From: UBA6522 sp036231525
GTDB taxonomy: Bacteria; Pseudomonadota; Gammaproteobacteria; Steroidobacterales; Rariloculaceae
DNA: 15,338 nt
Assembly (NCBI GenBank): GCA_036231525.1
Contig: JAZAGZ010000032.1
Coordinates: 1 to 15,338 of the forward strand
Reading direction: 5' to 3'
The position numbers and the translations under genes were made by a program. Shown in pieces: positions 1 through 7,443 of the stretch (the first letter of the stretch is position 1; every line of letters begins with the position of its first letter). A model generated the notes under the pieces. It worked only from the letters and a program-made list of their open reading frames with translations, was not told where the DNA came from and did not search any database.

Positions 1-155
1 CCCTCACCCGTCTCCGAGTGACATACCCAGCAACCAATGTCAGAGTGAAAAAGCTCTCCACCACGCTCTACTAGCGCATCGATGGATTCTTGGGCAGCAA
101 GGGGCCCAGCAAAGAGCAAAACACTGAAAATCTTGAATAAGAATTGACGGCTCAT
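1..155 (-). CDS. c-type cytochrome, N-terminal part (cut by left window edge)
   Basis: Reading leftward from ATG at 155 gives 51 codons that run off the window without a stop. Residues 1-21 look like a Sec signal peptide: a short basic start (MSRQ), a hydrophobic core FLFKIFSVLLF, and a likely cleavage after GPLAA. The mature part contains RGGELFHSDIGCWVCHSETG, with the covalent haem motif C42-x-x-C45-H46 and, just before it, the G-x-x-L/Y-F pattern usual in class I cytochromes c. The protein is therefore a periplasmic electron carrier or the cytochrome subunit of a dehydrogenase. An AAGGG Shine-Dalgarno sequence sits 9 bases before the ATG. It follows the MFS gene in the same direction after 66 bases, so it is probably the third gene of that operon. 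The distal methionine ligand and any second haem site are outside the window, so the exact subfamily is open. Confidence 0.85.
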   Translation of the reverse strand, partial: MSRQFLFKIFSVLLFAGPLAAQESIDALVERGGELFHSDIGCWVCHSETGE

Positions 156-221
156 GTCCACTAACCCTTAGTTTAAGTTCGGCTAGCGAAGAGAATACGG
201 GAAATTCATCCGACTTGCGCG

Positions 222-1622
222 CTACTGTGCGATATCCTCAAGACGCTTATTCTTAGTTTCGATCATCCGAGAACCAGCCAGTCCACCAATTATGCTGACT
301 CCAGCAAACATCAAAAAGACGGCGGCAATGCCCTGAGCTGTCACCATGAATCCGACGATTGCGGGGGCCGCTGCCGATGCGAGCCGCAGCCAAGAAGTCG
401 CCAGACCTGTACCGATAGCTCGCATGCGGGTGGGATAAATTTCGGGTGTGTAAAGATAAAGAACCGTGTTGGTGGAACCAATGATTCCATAGCTTAACGT
501 CCCAAGAATCATTAGCCACACAACGCTCTCAGCGCCCGATAGACCGAGGATAGCGAGCATCAAACCTCCCAGGACAAACGAAGCAGTCACCCAGCGCCGT
601 CGTCCAATGCGATCAATGGTGAATGCGCAAACCAATAACAGAATAACTTGCGCAACATTAGTCATGGATGCGGCTCGCAGCGATGTTTGTAGATCTAGTT
701 CATAGACGGTGTTGTAGAGCGTTGGCATCCAGTTGTTTAGGCCATTGGCAATGAAATAAGCGCTTGCCCATAACGCCCAAACCACCAGGGTACGTATGCG
801 AAAAGTGCCTGAGAGGAGTTCCGACCAGGAAGTTTTCACAGCGACGGGCGGCGCCGTCGGTACCGAAACGTCTTCCAACTTCAAATCAGGTTGCAACCTA
901 CGCGTGGTGCTCGCCTCGATCCCCTCAATAACGGCCTCAGCCTCACTCAGCCTACCTCTTGTGATCAACCAGCGCGGAGATTCCGGCAAAAACCAGATGA
1001 AAACAGCAATCACCAGACCGGGTATTGCACCGATTAAGAACATTGACTGCCAGCCCAGTGTCGGGACGACAATTGCCCCAATCTGCCCTGTCGCCATAAG
1101 ACCGATTGGAAAGATCATTTCGTATAGAAGAAAGAACCTCCCCCGGCCAATCGCCTGTGACAACTCACTGATATAGACCGCTGCAACCGGTACGTGCCCG
1201 CCGATTCCTATCCCCTGTATGAATCGCGTGACAAGCAGCGCATTAAAGTGCCCGGCGAATGCGCAAGCCAAACTCATGATGGACATGATGAAAACCGCGG
1301 CCGTAGTTCCACGAGTTCGTCCAAAACGCTCAGCAATAGAGCTGAATGCCAACGCCCCGATCAACTGCCCAACGTAGCTCGCAGCAATCAGTATTCCGAT
1401 CTGACCCGGGGTAATTCCCCAGAGACCTATCAGCACCGGTAACGCAAAAGCTAGGGACAACGCATCGAATGCATCGAAAAACGTAGCGGTTCCCATGACA
1501 ATGCGAGCCTTAGTGTGCCATCGGGAAAAAGGTACATTTTCCATCCGCGCCATGAGTTGTGCACGCACCAGCGCATTGTCATTTTCAGACCCGCCCGTGT
1601 CAGCTAATGCGATTGATTTCAT
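222..1622 (-). CDS. MFS transporter, metabolite:H+ symporter type
   Basis: This is an inner-membrane secondary transporter of 466 aa with about 12 membrane segments. Residues 48-56 (FFDAFDALS) in the first helix carry two acidic residues, D50 and D53, as in organic-acid:H+ symporters. Motif A-like loops follow helix 2 (AERFGRTRG, near 98-105) and helix 8 (DRIGRRR). PESPRWL at 213-219 and the late segment YTPEIYPTRMRAIGTG are hallmarks of the sugar-porter/organic-ion branch, which includes niacin and aromatic-acid carriers. The frame is open 25 codons further upstream. I chose ATG 1622 because GGAGG lies 4 bases before it and because ATGA overlaps the stop of the flavin monooxygenase gene, a usual sign of translational coupling. 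The coupling suggests it imports the monooxygenase substrate, perhaps a pyridine or benzene carboxylate. Class is sure; substrate is inferred from context only. Confidence 0.9.
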   Translation of the reverse strand: MKSIALADTGGSENDNALVRAQLMARMENVPFSRWHTKARIVMGTATFFDAFDALSLAFALPVLIGLWGITPGQIGILIAASYVGQLIGALAFSSIAERFGRTRGTTAAVFIMSIMSLACAFAGHFNALLVTRFIQGIGIGGHVPVAAVYISELSQAIGRGRFFLLYEMIFPIGLMATGQIGAIVVPTLGWQSMFLIGAIPGLVIAVFIWFLPESPRWLITRGRLSEAEAVIEGIEASTTRRLQPDLKLEDVSVPTAPPVAVKTSWSELLSGTFRIRTLVVWALWASAYFIANGLNNWMPTLYNTVYELDLQTSLRAASMTNVAQVILLLVCAFTIDRIGRRRWVTASFVLGGLMLAILGLSGAESVVWLMILGTLSYGIIGSTNTVLYLYTPEIYPTRMRAIGTGLATSWLRLASAAAPAIVGFMVTAQGIAAVFLMFAGVSIIGGLAGSRMIETKNKRLEDIAQ

Positions 1623-2758
1623 GCAGCCTCCAACGGAATATTCCACGCGTCGTAACCGTAAAGCCAACTCGTATCTTGATCCCCACCCTGCATCCAAGTG
1701 TTGGCGCTAGAAATCGCCTGAATTTTAGCGGTGCGCGGTTTTCGGTTGGCTTCGTAGAGTCGAAAAGCACTCACCAAATCCTCACCTTCCACAGCCTCAA
1801 GACAACGTGCTAGCACCGCAGCATCCTCGATAGCGGTGGCCGCACCCTGCGCCATGTAGGGGGTCATCGGGTGACATGAATCTCCTAACAATACGACTCG
1901 ACCATCACTCCATCTCGGCAAAGGCTCACGCTCCAGGATGGCCCACTTATGGCAATCCGGGCAAGCCGCCAGCACAGCACGCACATCAGGGTGGAACCCC
2001 TCGTAGGCACTACGAAGCTCTTTAACATCTCCTTTCGCGGACCATGACTCTGGCGTCAACCAATCTGCTGGCTCTGGCACACTGGTCACAAAATAAATCT
2101 CGCTACGGTTTGCTGTAACGTAGTAGATAACGATGTGTCGATCTATACCCCACCACTTGGTGCGCGACGGCCCAAGGTCCTTGCCGCGAAGCTGCTCAGT
2201 TGAGAACACGGCACGGTAGGCAATACGTCCCTTATGGATCGGCTCATCCGGCCCGACCACTAACTCACGGACCAGTGAGTGCACACCATCGGCGCCCACC
2301 ACAGCATCCACGACTGCAGTCGTACCATCCTCAAAGGTTAGTGTGACGTTAGAGGCTCTTTCGTCCAATCCAACTAGCTTCTTGTTGAAGTGGATGATGT
2401 CCTGCGGGATCACGGAGGCTAGAGCATTAGTCAGGTCAGCGCGATGCATGCACAGATAGGGCGCACCGAAGAGGCCCTCGGGCATGGGCAACTCTTTCAG
2501 AACTTTCCCAGTATCCCATGCTCTGTTCAGATGAGAGTGGGGCTCAAAGGAAGTTTTACGTAATGGCGCCTCAACACCGATTCGCCGAAGTACCTTCATG
2601 GAATTCGGCATCATTTGAATGCCCGCTCCGATGCGTTCGAAACGAGCAGCTTGCTCATAGATCTCAACCCTCATGCCTATACCGCGTAGAGTTGCGGCTG
2701 CGGCAAGCCCACCCATACCGGCACCGACGATTGCAATCGAGCGCTGGCTCGAACTCAT
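1619..2758 (-). CDS. FAD-dependent aromatic/pyridine hydroxylase, NicC (6-hydroxynicotinate 3-monooxygenase)-like
   Basis: This is a 379-aa class A flavoprotein monooxygenase, expected to use NAD(P)H and O2 to hydroxylate an aromatic acid in the cytosol. It shows the FAD-binding GAGMGG at 12-17, the DG motif GADGVHS at 155-161, and the GD motif LGDSCHPMTPYMAQGA at 291-306. From my memory of Pseudomonas NicC, the match extends through KWWGIDRH (201-208), the YYV segment after it, SANTW (351-355) and the C-terminal LYGYD (366-370), making NicC the closest well-known relative. Two positions I recall as NicC active-site histidines appear different: GAGIQ (Q48) for GAGIH, and PYMAQGA (Y301) for PHMAQGA. 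The substrate may thus not be 6-hydroxynicotinate; a salicylate-hydroxylase-like acid is an alternative. AGGA lies 9 bases before the ATG. It leads the leftward operon and overlaps the MFS gene by 4 bases. Confidence 0.88.
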   Translation of the reverse strand: MSSSQRSIAIVGAGMGGLAAAATLRGIGMRVEIYEQAARFERIGAGIQMMPNSMKVLRRIGVEAPLRKTSFEPHSHLNRAWDTGKVLKELPMPEGLFGAPYLCMHRADLTNALASVIPQDIIHFNKKLVGLDERASNVTLTFEDGTTAVVDAVVGADGVHSLVRELVVGPDEPIHKGRIAYRAVFSTEQLRGKDLGPSRTKWWGIDRHIVIYYVTANRSEIYFVTSVPEPADWLTPESWSAKGDVKELRSAYEGFHPDVRAVLAACPDCHKWAILEREPLPRWSDGRVVLLGDSCHPMTPYMAQGAATAIEDAAVLARCLEAVEGEDLVSAFRLYEANRKPRTAKIQAISSANTWMQGGDQDTSWLYGYDAWNIPLEAA

Positions 2759-2915
2759 TATTTTTATTCCTAGTCGAGAGGACTTGGATTATACGGGCAA
2801 CAAGCTCTCCTCTCCCCGCTGCCAGCATTGTCGGCGTAAAAAACACTGTCCGCCTAAGCCATATAAAGAGACTGCCCGTTATACTCCTAGCTCGCATAAC
2901 AAATTAGGTTCTATT
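2759..2915. promoter_or_regulatory. divergent promoter region between the monooxygenase and dehydrogenase operons
   Basis: These 157 bases separate two divergent operons and should hold both promoters. On the minus strand a perfect TATAAT (2793 to 2788) lies about 30 bases before the monooxygenase start, without a good -35 at the right distance. On the plus strand TATACT (2880-2885) lies about 30 bases before the GTG at 2916, again without a clear -35. A 7-bp inverted repeat, GAGAGGA (2776-2782) and TCCTCTC (2808-2814), brackets the minus-strand TATAAT. Weak -35 boxes plus a flanking inverted repeat suggest control by a regulator, which is not encoded in this window. Promoter positions are pattern matches only. 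Confidence 0.45.
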
Positions 2916-3794
2916 GTGAAATTAGGATTTCTCGGACTCGGCAAAATGGGTGCGCCCATGGCTTCGCGATTACTGGAAACTGGGTTCTCGCTCACAGTGT
3001 GGAACAGAACCATTGAGAAAGCGGAACCCCTTACAGAATCGGGGGCTAGTATTGCTGCTAATGCCGCCGAGGTATCAGCGACCGCGGAAATCGTACTATC
3101 CATACTTAGAGACGACGATGCGGCACGCGAAGTGTTCAATGGGCCTGGCGGACTCTTATCCGTTCCCGTTAAAGATAAGCTCTTTATAGAAATGAGTACG
3201 CTGCAACCTCAGACTGCAAAAGATCTCGCAGGCCTGTGCGAGAAATACGGCGCCGGATTCATTGATGCGCCAGTCTCGGGAACCGTAGGCCCAGCAAAAG
3301 AAGGCCGATTGATGGCCCTGGTCGGCGGAAACGAGACTGACTTTGAGCGCGCAAGGCCTGTACTTGATGCGCTCACTCGACGAATCGTTCACGTTGGTCC
3401 AGTCGGACATGGATCCCTCATGAAGCTCGTGATTAATCTACCCTTGGCGGTCTACTGGCAGTCTCTTGCGGAGGCGAGTTCTATGGGTCATGCGGGCGGG
3501 CTGGATTTGAGTGTAATGCTGGACGTGATGAAGGACAGTGGCGCATCCTTGGCGGCCTTCCCTAAAAAAATACCGGAGATTTTGGGTCAATCGGCGGCCG
3601 TGGCTTTCGATATCGATACACTGCACAAAGATGTAGAGTCAATATTAGAAACGGGTAGTGAATTAGGTGTTCCCATGGAAATGACTAACAACGTGCTGTC
3701 GGCTTGTGAATCTGCCCAGAAAGCAGGTTTGGGTACAGCCGATGCGGTCACACTCGTGAGATTTATGATTGATTCACTTAACGAGTCGAATTAA
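2916..3794 (+). CDS. 3-hydroxyisobutyrate dehydrogenase-family NAD(P)-dependent reductase
   Basis: This 292-aa beta-hydroxyacid dehydrogenase is expected to interconvert a 3-hydroxy acid and its semialdehyde (3-hydroxyisobutyrate, tartronate semialdehyde or a similar small acid) in the cytosol. Residues 4-12 (GFLGLGKMG) form the Rossmann dinucleotide loop. WNRT at 29-32, with Asn-Arg-Thr where NAD enzymes usually have Asp, suggests preference for NADP. DAPVSG at 117-122 is the substrate-binding signature, and GHGSLMKLVIN at 164-174 contains the catalytic K170 and N174. The frame stays open far upstream, but I start at GTG 2916 because the Rossmann strand begins immediately there, the length then fits the family, and a weak TAGG lies about 8 bases before. 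It is the first gene of a rightward four-gene operon. Related enzymes include 2-(hydroxymethyl)glutarate dehydrogenase of nicotinate fermentation, so a pyridine link is possible but unproven. Confidence 0.85.
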   Translation: MKLGFLGLGKMGAPMASRLLETGFSLTVWNRTIEKAEPLTESGASIAANAAEVSATAEIVLSILRDDDAAREVFNGPGGLLSVPVKDKLFIEMSTLQPQTAKDLAGLCEKYGAGFIDAPVSGTVGPAKEGRLMALVGGNETDFERARPVLDALTRRIVHVGPVGHGSLMKLVINLPLAVYWQSLAEASSMGHAGGLDLSVMLDVMKDSGASLAAFPKKIPEILGQSAAVAFDIDTLHKDVESILETGSELGVPMEMTNNVLSACESAQKAGLGTADAVTLVRFMIDSLNESN

Positions 3795-3850
3795 AGGCGC
3801 CAATATCATTTTCAAGTGGCTCACCAAAAAACTTTTGAAGAGGTTAAAGG

Positions 3851-5545
3851 ATGAAGTTAATTAAGCTTGCTTTTACTATAGCCATATCTAGTATCGTTAG
3901 TCATTCGTTACTGCTCGCGCAGGAATCTCCTGATCAAATTTTCCTAAATGGCAAAATCGCCACCGTCGATGATTTCTTTTCCATCAGTGAAGCGGTCGCG
4001 ATCAAGGGCGAAAGAATATTAGCCGTTGGCACTAACGAAGAAATTGAGTCTCTCTCAGAACCCAGTACACCGAGGACGGATCTCGACGGACGGACTGTCA
4101 TCCCGGGACTTATTGACAATCACAATCACGTTGTCCGGGCCACAGAGTATTGGCCAAACGAAGCACGGTTAGATGGCGTAACGAGCCGCTCGGAAGCGCT
4201 AGAAATTCTTAATGCAAAAGCGGAAACCCTGGCCTCAGGCAACTGGTTAATGTCACTGGGAGGCTGGAGCGAGGCTCAGTTCATTGATAGTCAAGCGGAC
4301 TTTACACTGGCAGAACTTGATGCAGTAGCACCGGAACGACCTGCATTCATCCAGTCCGTCTATCATCACGCCTTCGGCAATACAGCCTGGTTCAACGCCA
4401 TGGGCATCCCGTTAAATGCCTCTCAGGAAGAACAGTCCGCCGCCGTCGGTCTTGCAGCCCACGTGGTACGGGATGTGAGCGGCCAGGCAACCGGCCGACT
4501 GAATGGTGGTTTTCCTATGATAGAGCTTGCTCTGCAAAATTTTCCTCCCGTCTCGAGTGAGCAACAGATTGAAGCCATAAAGTCATCGTTCACACATCTC
4601 AATAGCATCGGTCTCACCACAGTCTATGATCCCGCTGGAGTCGGAATTAGGCGGGAGAGTTATGCAAGACTCCGAGAAATCGCTCTGGACTCCGGGTTAA
4701 CAGTACGTATCTACCACACTTTGGGTGGCAGCACGCCACGAACACCTCAAGACGCGAGGGAACTCATCGCAGAAATTGAGAGATCGAAACCTTTTCAAGG
4801 TAACTCATTTGTCGATCTAATCGCCGTTGGGGAAATTTATTACACGCCATTCCACTGGGATAACACTCTCCGACCAACCGCCCCGGAAAGTAATGACATC
4901 GCATGGGCGCGTCAGATATTAATTGCCTCCGCACAAGGCGGCTGGTCGGTGCAAACACATGCCACACAGCCCGAAACCATTGATTACCTCCTAAATCTCG
5001 TCGCTGAAGTAAACCAGATACATCCTGTACGACAACTACGCTGGTCCATCACACACGCTGACAATATCAATGCTGAACAGCTGGAACGTGCGAGGCACCT
5101 AGGTATGAATATCCAGCTTCGTAGCAATATGGTCATGGGTGGGCGCACGCCCATCTTCGAAGAATTTGGTGATGCAGCGTACGATATGCCACCTCTCCGA
5201 ATGGTACAGAACAGTGGCGTTTCCTACGGCCTTGGCACGGATGGTACAAAAGCTGCTCAAATTAACCCGTTCGTCACTCTATGGTGGGCGGTCACCGGCA
5301 AAGCGTTAAACGGCGAGGTTATACAACATCAAACTTTGACAAGGGAAGAAGCCTTAATTGCAACCACGCGCGCTAATGCGCTGCTGATGTTTCAGGAACA
5401 AAACATAGGGGCGATCAAACCAGGTTTACTCGCTGACATGCTCGTCTTGGATAGGGATTATTTCACCGTGCCAGCAGATGAAATTAAAGATATTCGCCCG
5501 GTGGCAACCATCGTAGGTGGACGCATCGTTTATGGGAGCCTCTAG
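3851..5545 (+). CDS. exported YtcJ-type metal-dependent amidohydrolase
   Basis: This 564-aa enzyme belongs to the amidohydrolase superfamily, Amidohydro_3/YtcJ branch (relatives include N-substituted formamide deformylase). Residues 1-24 form a Sec signal peptide ending LLLAQ, so it probably acts in the periplasm. The small N-terminal beta domain holds FLNGKIATVD, followed by PGLIDNHNH at 85-93 with metal ligands H91 and H93. Later barrel motifs are QTHA (H370), ITHAD (H402) and GLGTDGTKA (D464). The C-terminal NIGAIKPGLLADMLVLD is the usual closing motif of the beta domain. Reactions in this family are hydrolyses of amides, formamides or cyclic amides; the substrate here is not recognisable. 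A GAAGAGG ribosome-binding site is 7 bases before the ATG, and 56 bases separate it from the dehydrogenase gene. An exported enzyme between cytosolic ones suggests it trims the nutrient before uptake. Confidence 0.87.
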   Translation: MKLIKLAFTIAISSIVSHSLLLAQESPDQIFLNGKIATVDDFFSISEAVAIKGERILAVGTNEEIESLSEPSTPRTDLDGRTVIPGLIDNHNHVVRATEYWPNEARLDGVTSRSEALEILNAKAETLASGNWLMSLGGWSEAQFIDSQADFTLAELDAVAPERPAFIQSVYHHAFGNTAWFNAMGIPLNASQEEQSAAVGLAAHVVRDVSGQATGRLNGGFPMIELALQNFPPVSSEQQIEAIKSSFTHLNSIGLTTVYDPAGVGIRRESYARLREIALDSGLTVRIYHTLGGSTPRTPQDARELIAEIERSKPFQGNSFVDLIAVGEIYYTPFHWDNTLRPTAPESNDIAWARQILIASAQGGWSVQTHATQPETIDYLLNLVAEVNQIHPVRQLRWSITHADNINAEQLERARHLGMNIQLRSNMVMGGRTPIFEEFGDAAYDMPPLRMVQNSGVSYGLGTDGTKAAQINPFVTLWWAVTGKALNGEVIQHQTLTREEALIATTRANALLMFQEQNIGAIKPGLLADMLVLDRDYFTVPADEIKDIRPVATIVGGRIVYGSL

Positions 5546-5571
5546 CAGACGTGGATGACCAAAAACACTCC

Positions 5572-5592
5572 CCTCAAAACCTCTCTTTGAGG
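5572..5592 (+). promoter_or_regulatory. RNA hairpin covering the ribosome-binding site of the LigI-like gene
   Basis: CCTCAAA (5572-5578) and TTTGAGG (5586-5592) form a perfect 7-bp stem with a 7-base loop. The 3' arm contains the GAGG that serves as Shine-Dalgarno sequence for the GTG at 5598. No T-run follows, so it is unlikely to be an intrinsic terminator. It may lower or gate translation of the downstream genes, or protect an mRNA end between operon segments. Confidence 0.45.
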
Positions 5593-5597
5593 CAAAA

Positions 5598-6485
5598 GTG
5601 TCAAAGGTCATAGCTACAACAACCTGCGAGCGATTCGATCCGAACCCGAAAGCTCCGGTACAGCAACTCCCAGCGCAATCATGCGATACACACATGCATA
5701 TTTGTGGACCGACATCCCATTATCCGTATTCCGAAAATCGCATCTATACGCCACCTGACGCCCTGCTATCCGATTATGTTCACCTTACAGAGACACTCGG
5801 ACTTGAACGAGTCGTCTTTGTTCAGCCGAGCATTTACGGCACTGATAACACCGTGATGCTCACCGCAATGGGTAACTGCCCGCTCACCAACAGAGGCATC
5901 GCCGTGTTGAGCGAGGACGTTACCGATGCCGAGATTGAATCATTGAATCAAGCACAGGTGCGTGGTGTCCGATTTAATCTTGTGGATGTCATCGTGCCCG
6001 GTGCAGACCTGCCCCTGGATTCCATCAAAAGGTTTGCAAATAGAATCGCGCCCCTTGGCTGGCATGTGGAGTTATTGCTACACGTGGATGATTTTCCACA
6101 CCTGGACGATGACCTGGGCGACTTGCCAGTTGACCTTGTTGTGGGACATCTGGGCTACTTTCGTCCAGGTAAAACTCCTGAAGACCCTGGTTTTCAGGCG
6201 CTAGTTCGCCTCATGAAAGCCAAACGCTGCTGGACGAAACTCACGGGACCTTATCGGGTGTCATCCGAGTCTTACCCTTATAACAGCGTGAAGCCGTTCA
6301 CAGATTTTCTGTTCTCGGAGACTGCAGAGCAGTTGCTATGGGGCTCCGATTGGCCCCACGTCTGCATAAAGACATCCATGCCGAACGATGGCGATTTACT
6401 AGAACTTCTATGGGAATGGGCTCCAGAACCTGAGATCCGCCATAAAATACTCGTCGAAAATCCATCCCGACTCTACGGTTTCTAA
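5598..6485 (+). CDS. LigI-like amidohydrolase (2-pyrone-4,6-dicarboxylate lactonase family)
   Basis: This 295-aa cytosolic TIM-barrel hydrolase of the amidohydrolase-2 family (COG3618 type) typically opens lactones of dicarboxylic acids. SCDTHMH at 28-34 gives the strand-1 motif with H32 and H34. GVRFNL (123-128) and WTKLTGPYR (212-220) match substrate-carboxylate positions of the LigI group, VGHLGYF (182-188) holds a conserved active-site histidine, and WGSDWPH (248-254) holds the general base D251. LigI itself works without a bound metal, and this could hold here. The start is GTG 5598 with GAGG 5 bases before it, inside a hairpin stem. It lies 52 bases after the amidohydrolase gene and 33 before the lyase. 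Other relatives are sulfomuconolactonase and galactarolactone isomerase, so the lactone substrate is uncertain; family assignment is firm. Confidence 0.87.
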   Translation: MSKVIATTTCERFDPNPKAPVQQLPAQSCDTHMHICGPTSHYPYSENRIYTPPDALLSDYVHLTETLGLERVVFVQPSIYGTDNTVMLTAMGNCPLTNRGIAVLSEDVTDAEIESLNQAQVRGVRFNLVDVIVPGADLPLDSIKRFANRIAPLGWHVELLLHVDDFPHLDDDLGDLPVDLVVGHLGYFRPGKTPEDPGFQALVRLMKAKRCWTKLTGPYRVSSESYPYNSVKPFTDFLFSETAEQLLWGSDWPHVCIKTSMPNDGDLLELLWEWAPEPEIRHKILVENPSRLYGF

Positions 6486-6518
6486 AGCTATTGCCCGCAA
6501 AAGTTAGTAGGAGCATTT

Positions 6519-7421
6519 ATGTCAGAGCACGTCTTTCGAGGAATACTGGTTCCGGTACTGACCCCATTCCGGCCGGACTTGTCTCCCGATGCTGATGCGT
6601 TCGTTACTCATTGCCGTTGGTTACTCAATAAAGGCGCGGACGGCCTCGCGGTTTTTGGAACAACTAGTGAGGCTAACTCGATTGGATTGGAAGAACGCAT
6701 GGCGCTATTGGAAAACCTGATTGACAGTGGCATTTCTCCCAGCGTTTTGATGCCTGGAACAGGCACGAGTGCGCTAACGGACACAGTTCGATTGACTGCG
6801 CATGCGGTGGAGTATGGATGTGCCGGTGTCTTGATGTTGCCACCGTTTTACTACAAAGCCATCGACGACGATGGGTTATTTGCAAGTTATTCCGAAGTCA
6901 TACAACGGGTGGGCAGTGATGCATTGCAAATTTATCTTTATCACATTCCGCCTATTTCGCAGATACACCTATCGCCCAAACTGATTGGGCGCTTGCTGAA
7001 TACTTACGAGAACACAATCGTAGGGTTAAAGGATAGCTCAGGTGACTGGAGTAACACCGAGACGATACTCAGAGAATACCCAACGCTTGCTACATTCTGT
7101 GGTTCGGAAGTATTTCTTTTGGAGACCCTGCGAAGGGGTGGTGCAGGGTCCATCACTGCGACAGCTAATGTAAACGTAGCGGCTATTCGAAAAGCATTTG
7201 AGCGTTGGCAAAAAGGTGATGCGAATAAACTACAAAAAGAAATTAACTCGGTGCGCAAAGCATTCGAAGAGTACCCACTAATTCCAAGTTTGAAAGCAGT
7301 CACCGCCAAATTCTATGGTTCATCAGACTGGTGCAGAGTGTCCCCTCCACTCCGTGGCCTAAGCGTAACTGACACCGAAGAACTTACAAAATCTTTGACA
7401 AATTTAGGATTTAAGATGTGA
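6519..7421 (+). CDS. DapA-family class I aldolase/hydratase-lyase
   Basis: This 300-aa protein has the dihydrodipicolinate synthase/N-acetylneuraminate lyase TIM barrel. Enzymes of this family form a Schiff base between a lysine and a 2-oxo acid such as pyruvate. The expected catalytic residues are present: K171 in IVGLKDSSG, Y141 in IYLYHIPP, and the GTTSE loop at 47-51 that binds the oxo-acid carboxylate. It is a catabolic paralogue rather than a safe candidate for lysine biosynthesis, because it is the last gene of an operon of hydrolases and a dehydrogenase. Likely reactions are retro-aldol cleavage, hydration-cleavage or dehydration of a sugar acid or ring-fission product, releasing pyruvate or a semialdehyde that the first gene of the operon could reduce. 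AGGAG lies 5 bases before the ATG, the best ribosome-binding site in the operon. The gene ends 22 bases from the converging hydrolase gene. Confidence 0.87.
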   Translation: MSEHVFRGILVPVLTPFRPDLSPDADAFVTHCRWLLNKGADGLAVFGTTSEANSIGLEERMALLENLIDSGISPSVLMPGTGTSALTDTVRLTAHAVEYGCAGVLMLPPFYYKAIDDDGLFASYSEVIQRVGSDALQIYLYHIPPISQIHLSPKLIGRLLNTYENTIVGLKDSSGDWSNTETILREYPTLATFCGSEVFLLETLRRGGAGSITATANVNVAAIRKAFERWQKGDANKLQKEINSVRKAFEEYPLIPSLKAVTAKFYGSSDWCRVSPPLRGLSVTDTEELTKSLTNLGFKM

Positions 7422-7443
7422 ACTAAGCGGTCAAAGCAAATCT

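Noticed and set aside
2310..2323. 14-bp contiguous palindrome ACGACTGCAGTCGT in the monooxygenase gene
   Set aside because: The arm is only 7 bases, and about one such palindrome is expected by chance in a window this size.
2673..2915. Upstream extension of the dehydrogenase reading frame
   Set aside because: It would run through the divergent promoter and overlap the monooxygenase gene, and the cofactor-binding strand starts only at 2916.
6973..6991. 7-bp hairpin CGCCCAA/TTGGGCG in the DapA-like gene
   Set aside because: Short stem inside coding sequence, expected by chance.
7124..7150. 8-bp inverted repeat GACCCTGC/GCAGGGTC in the DapA-like gene
   Set aside because: With an 11-base loop, several such pairs are expected by chance, and it sits in well-conserved coding sequence.
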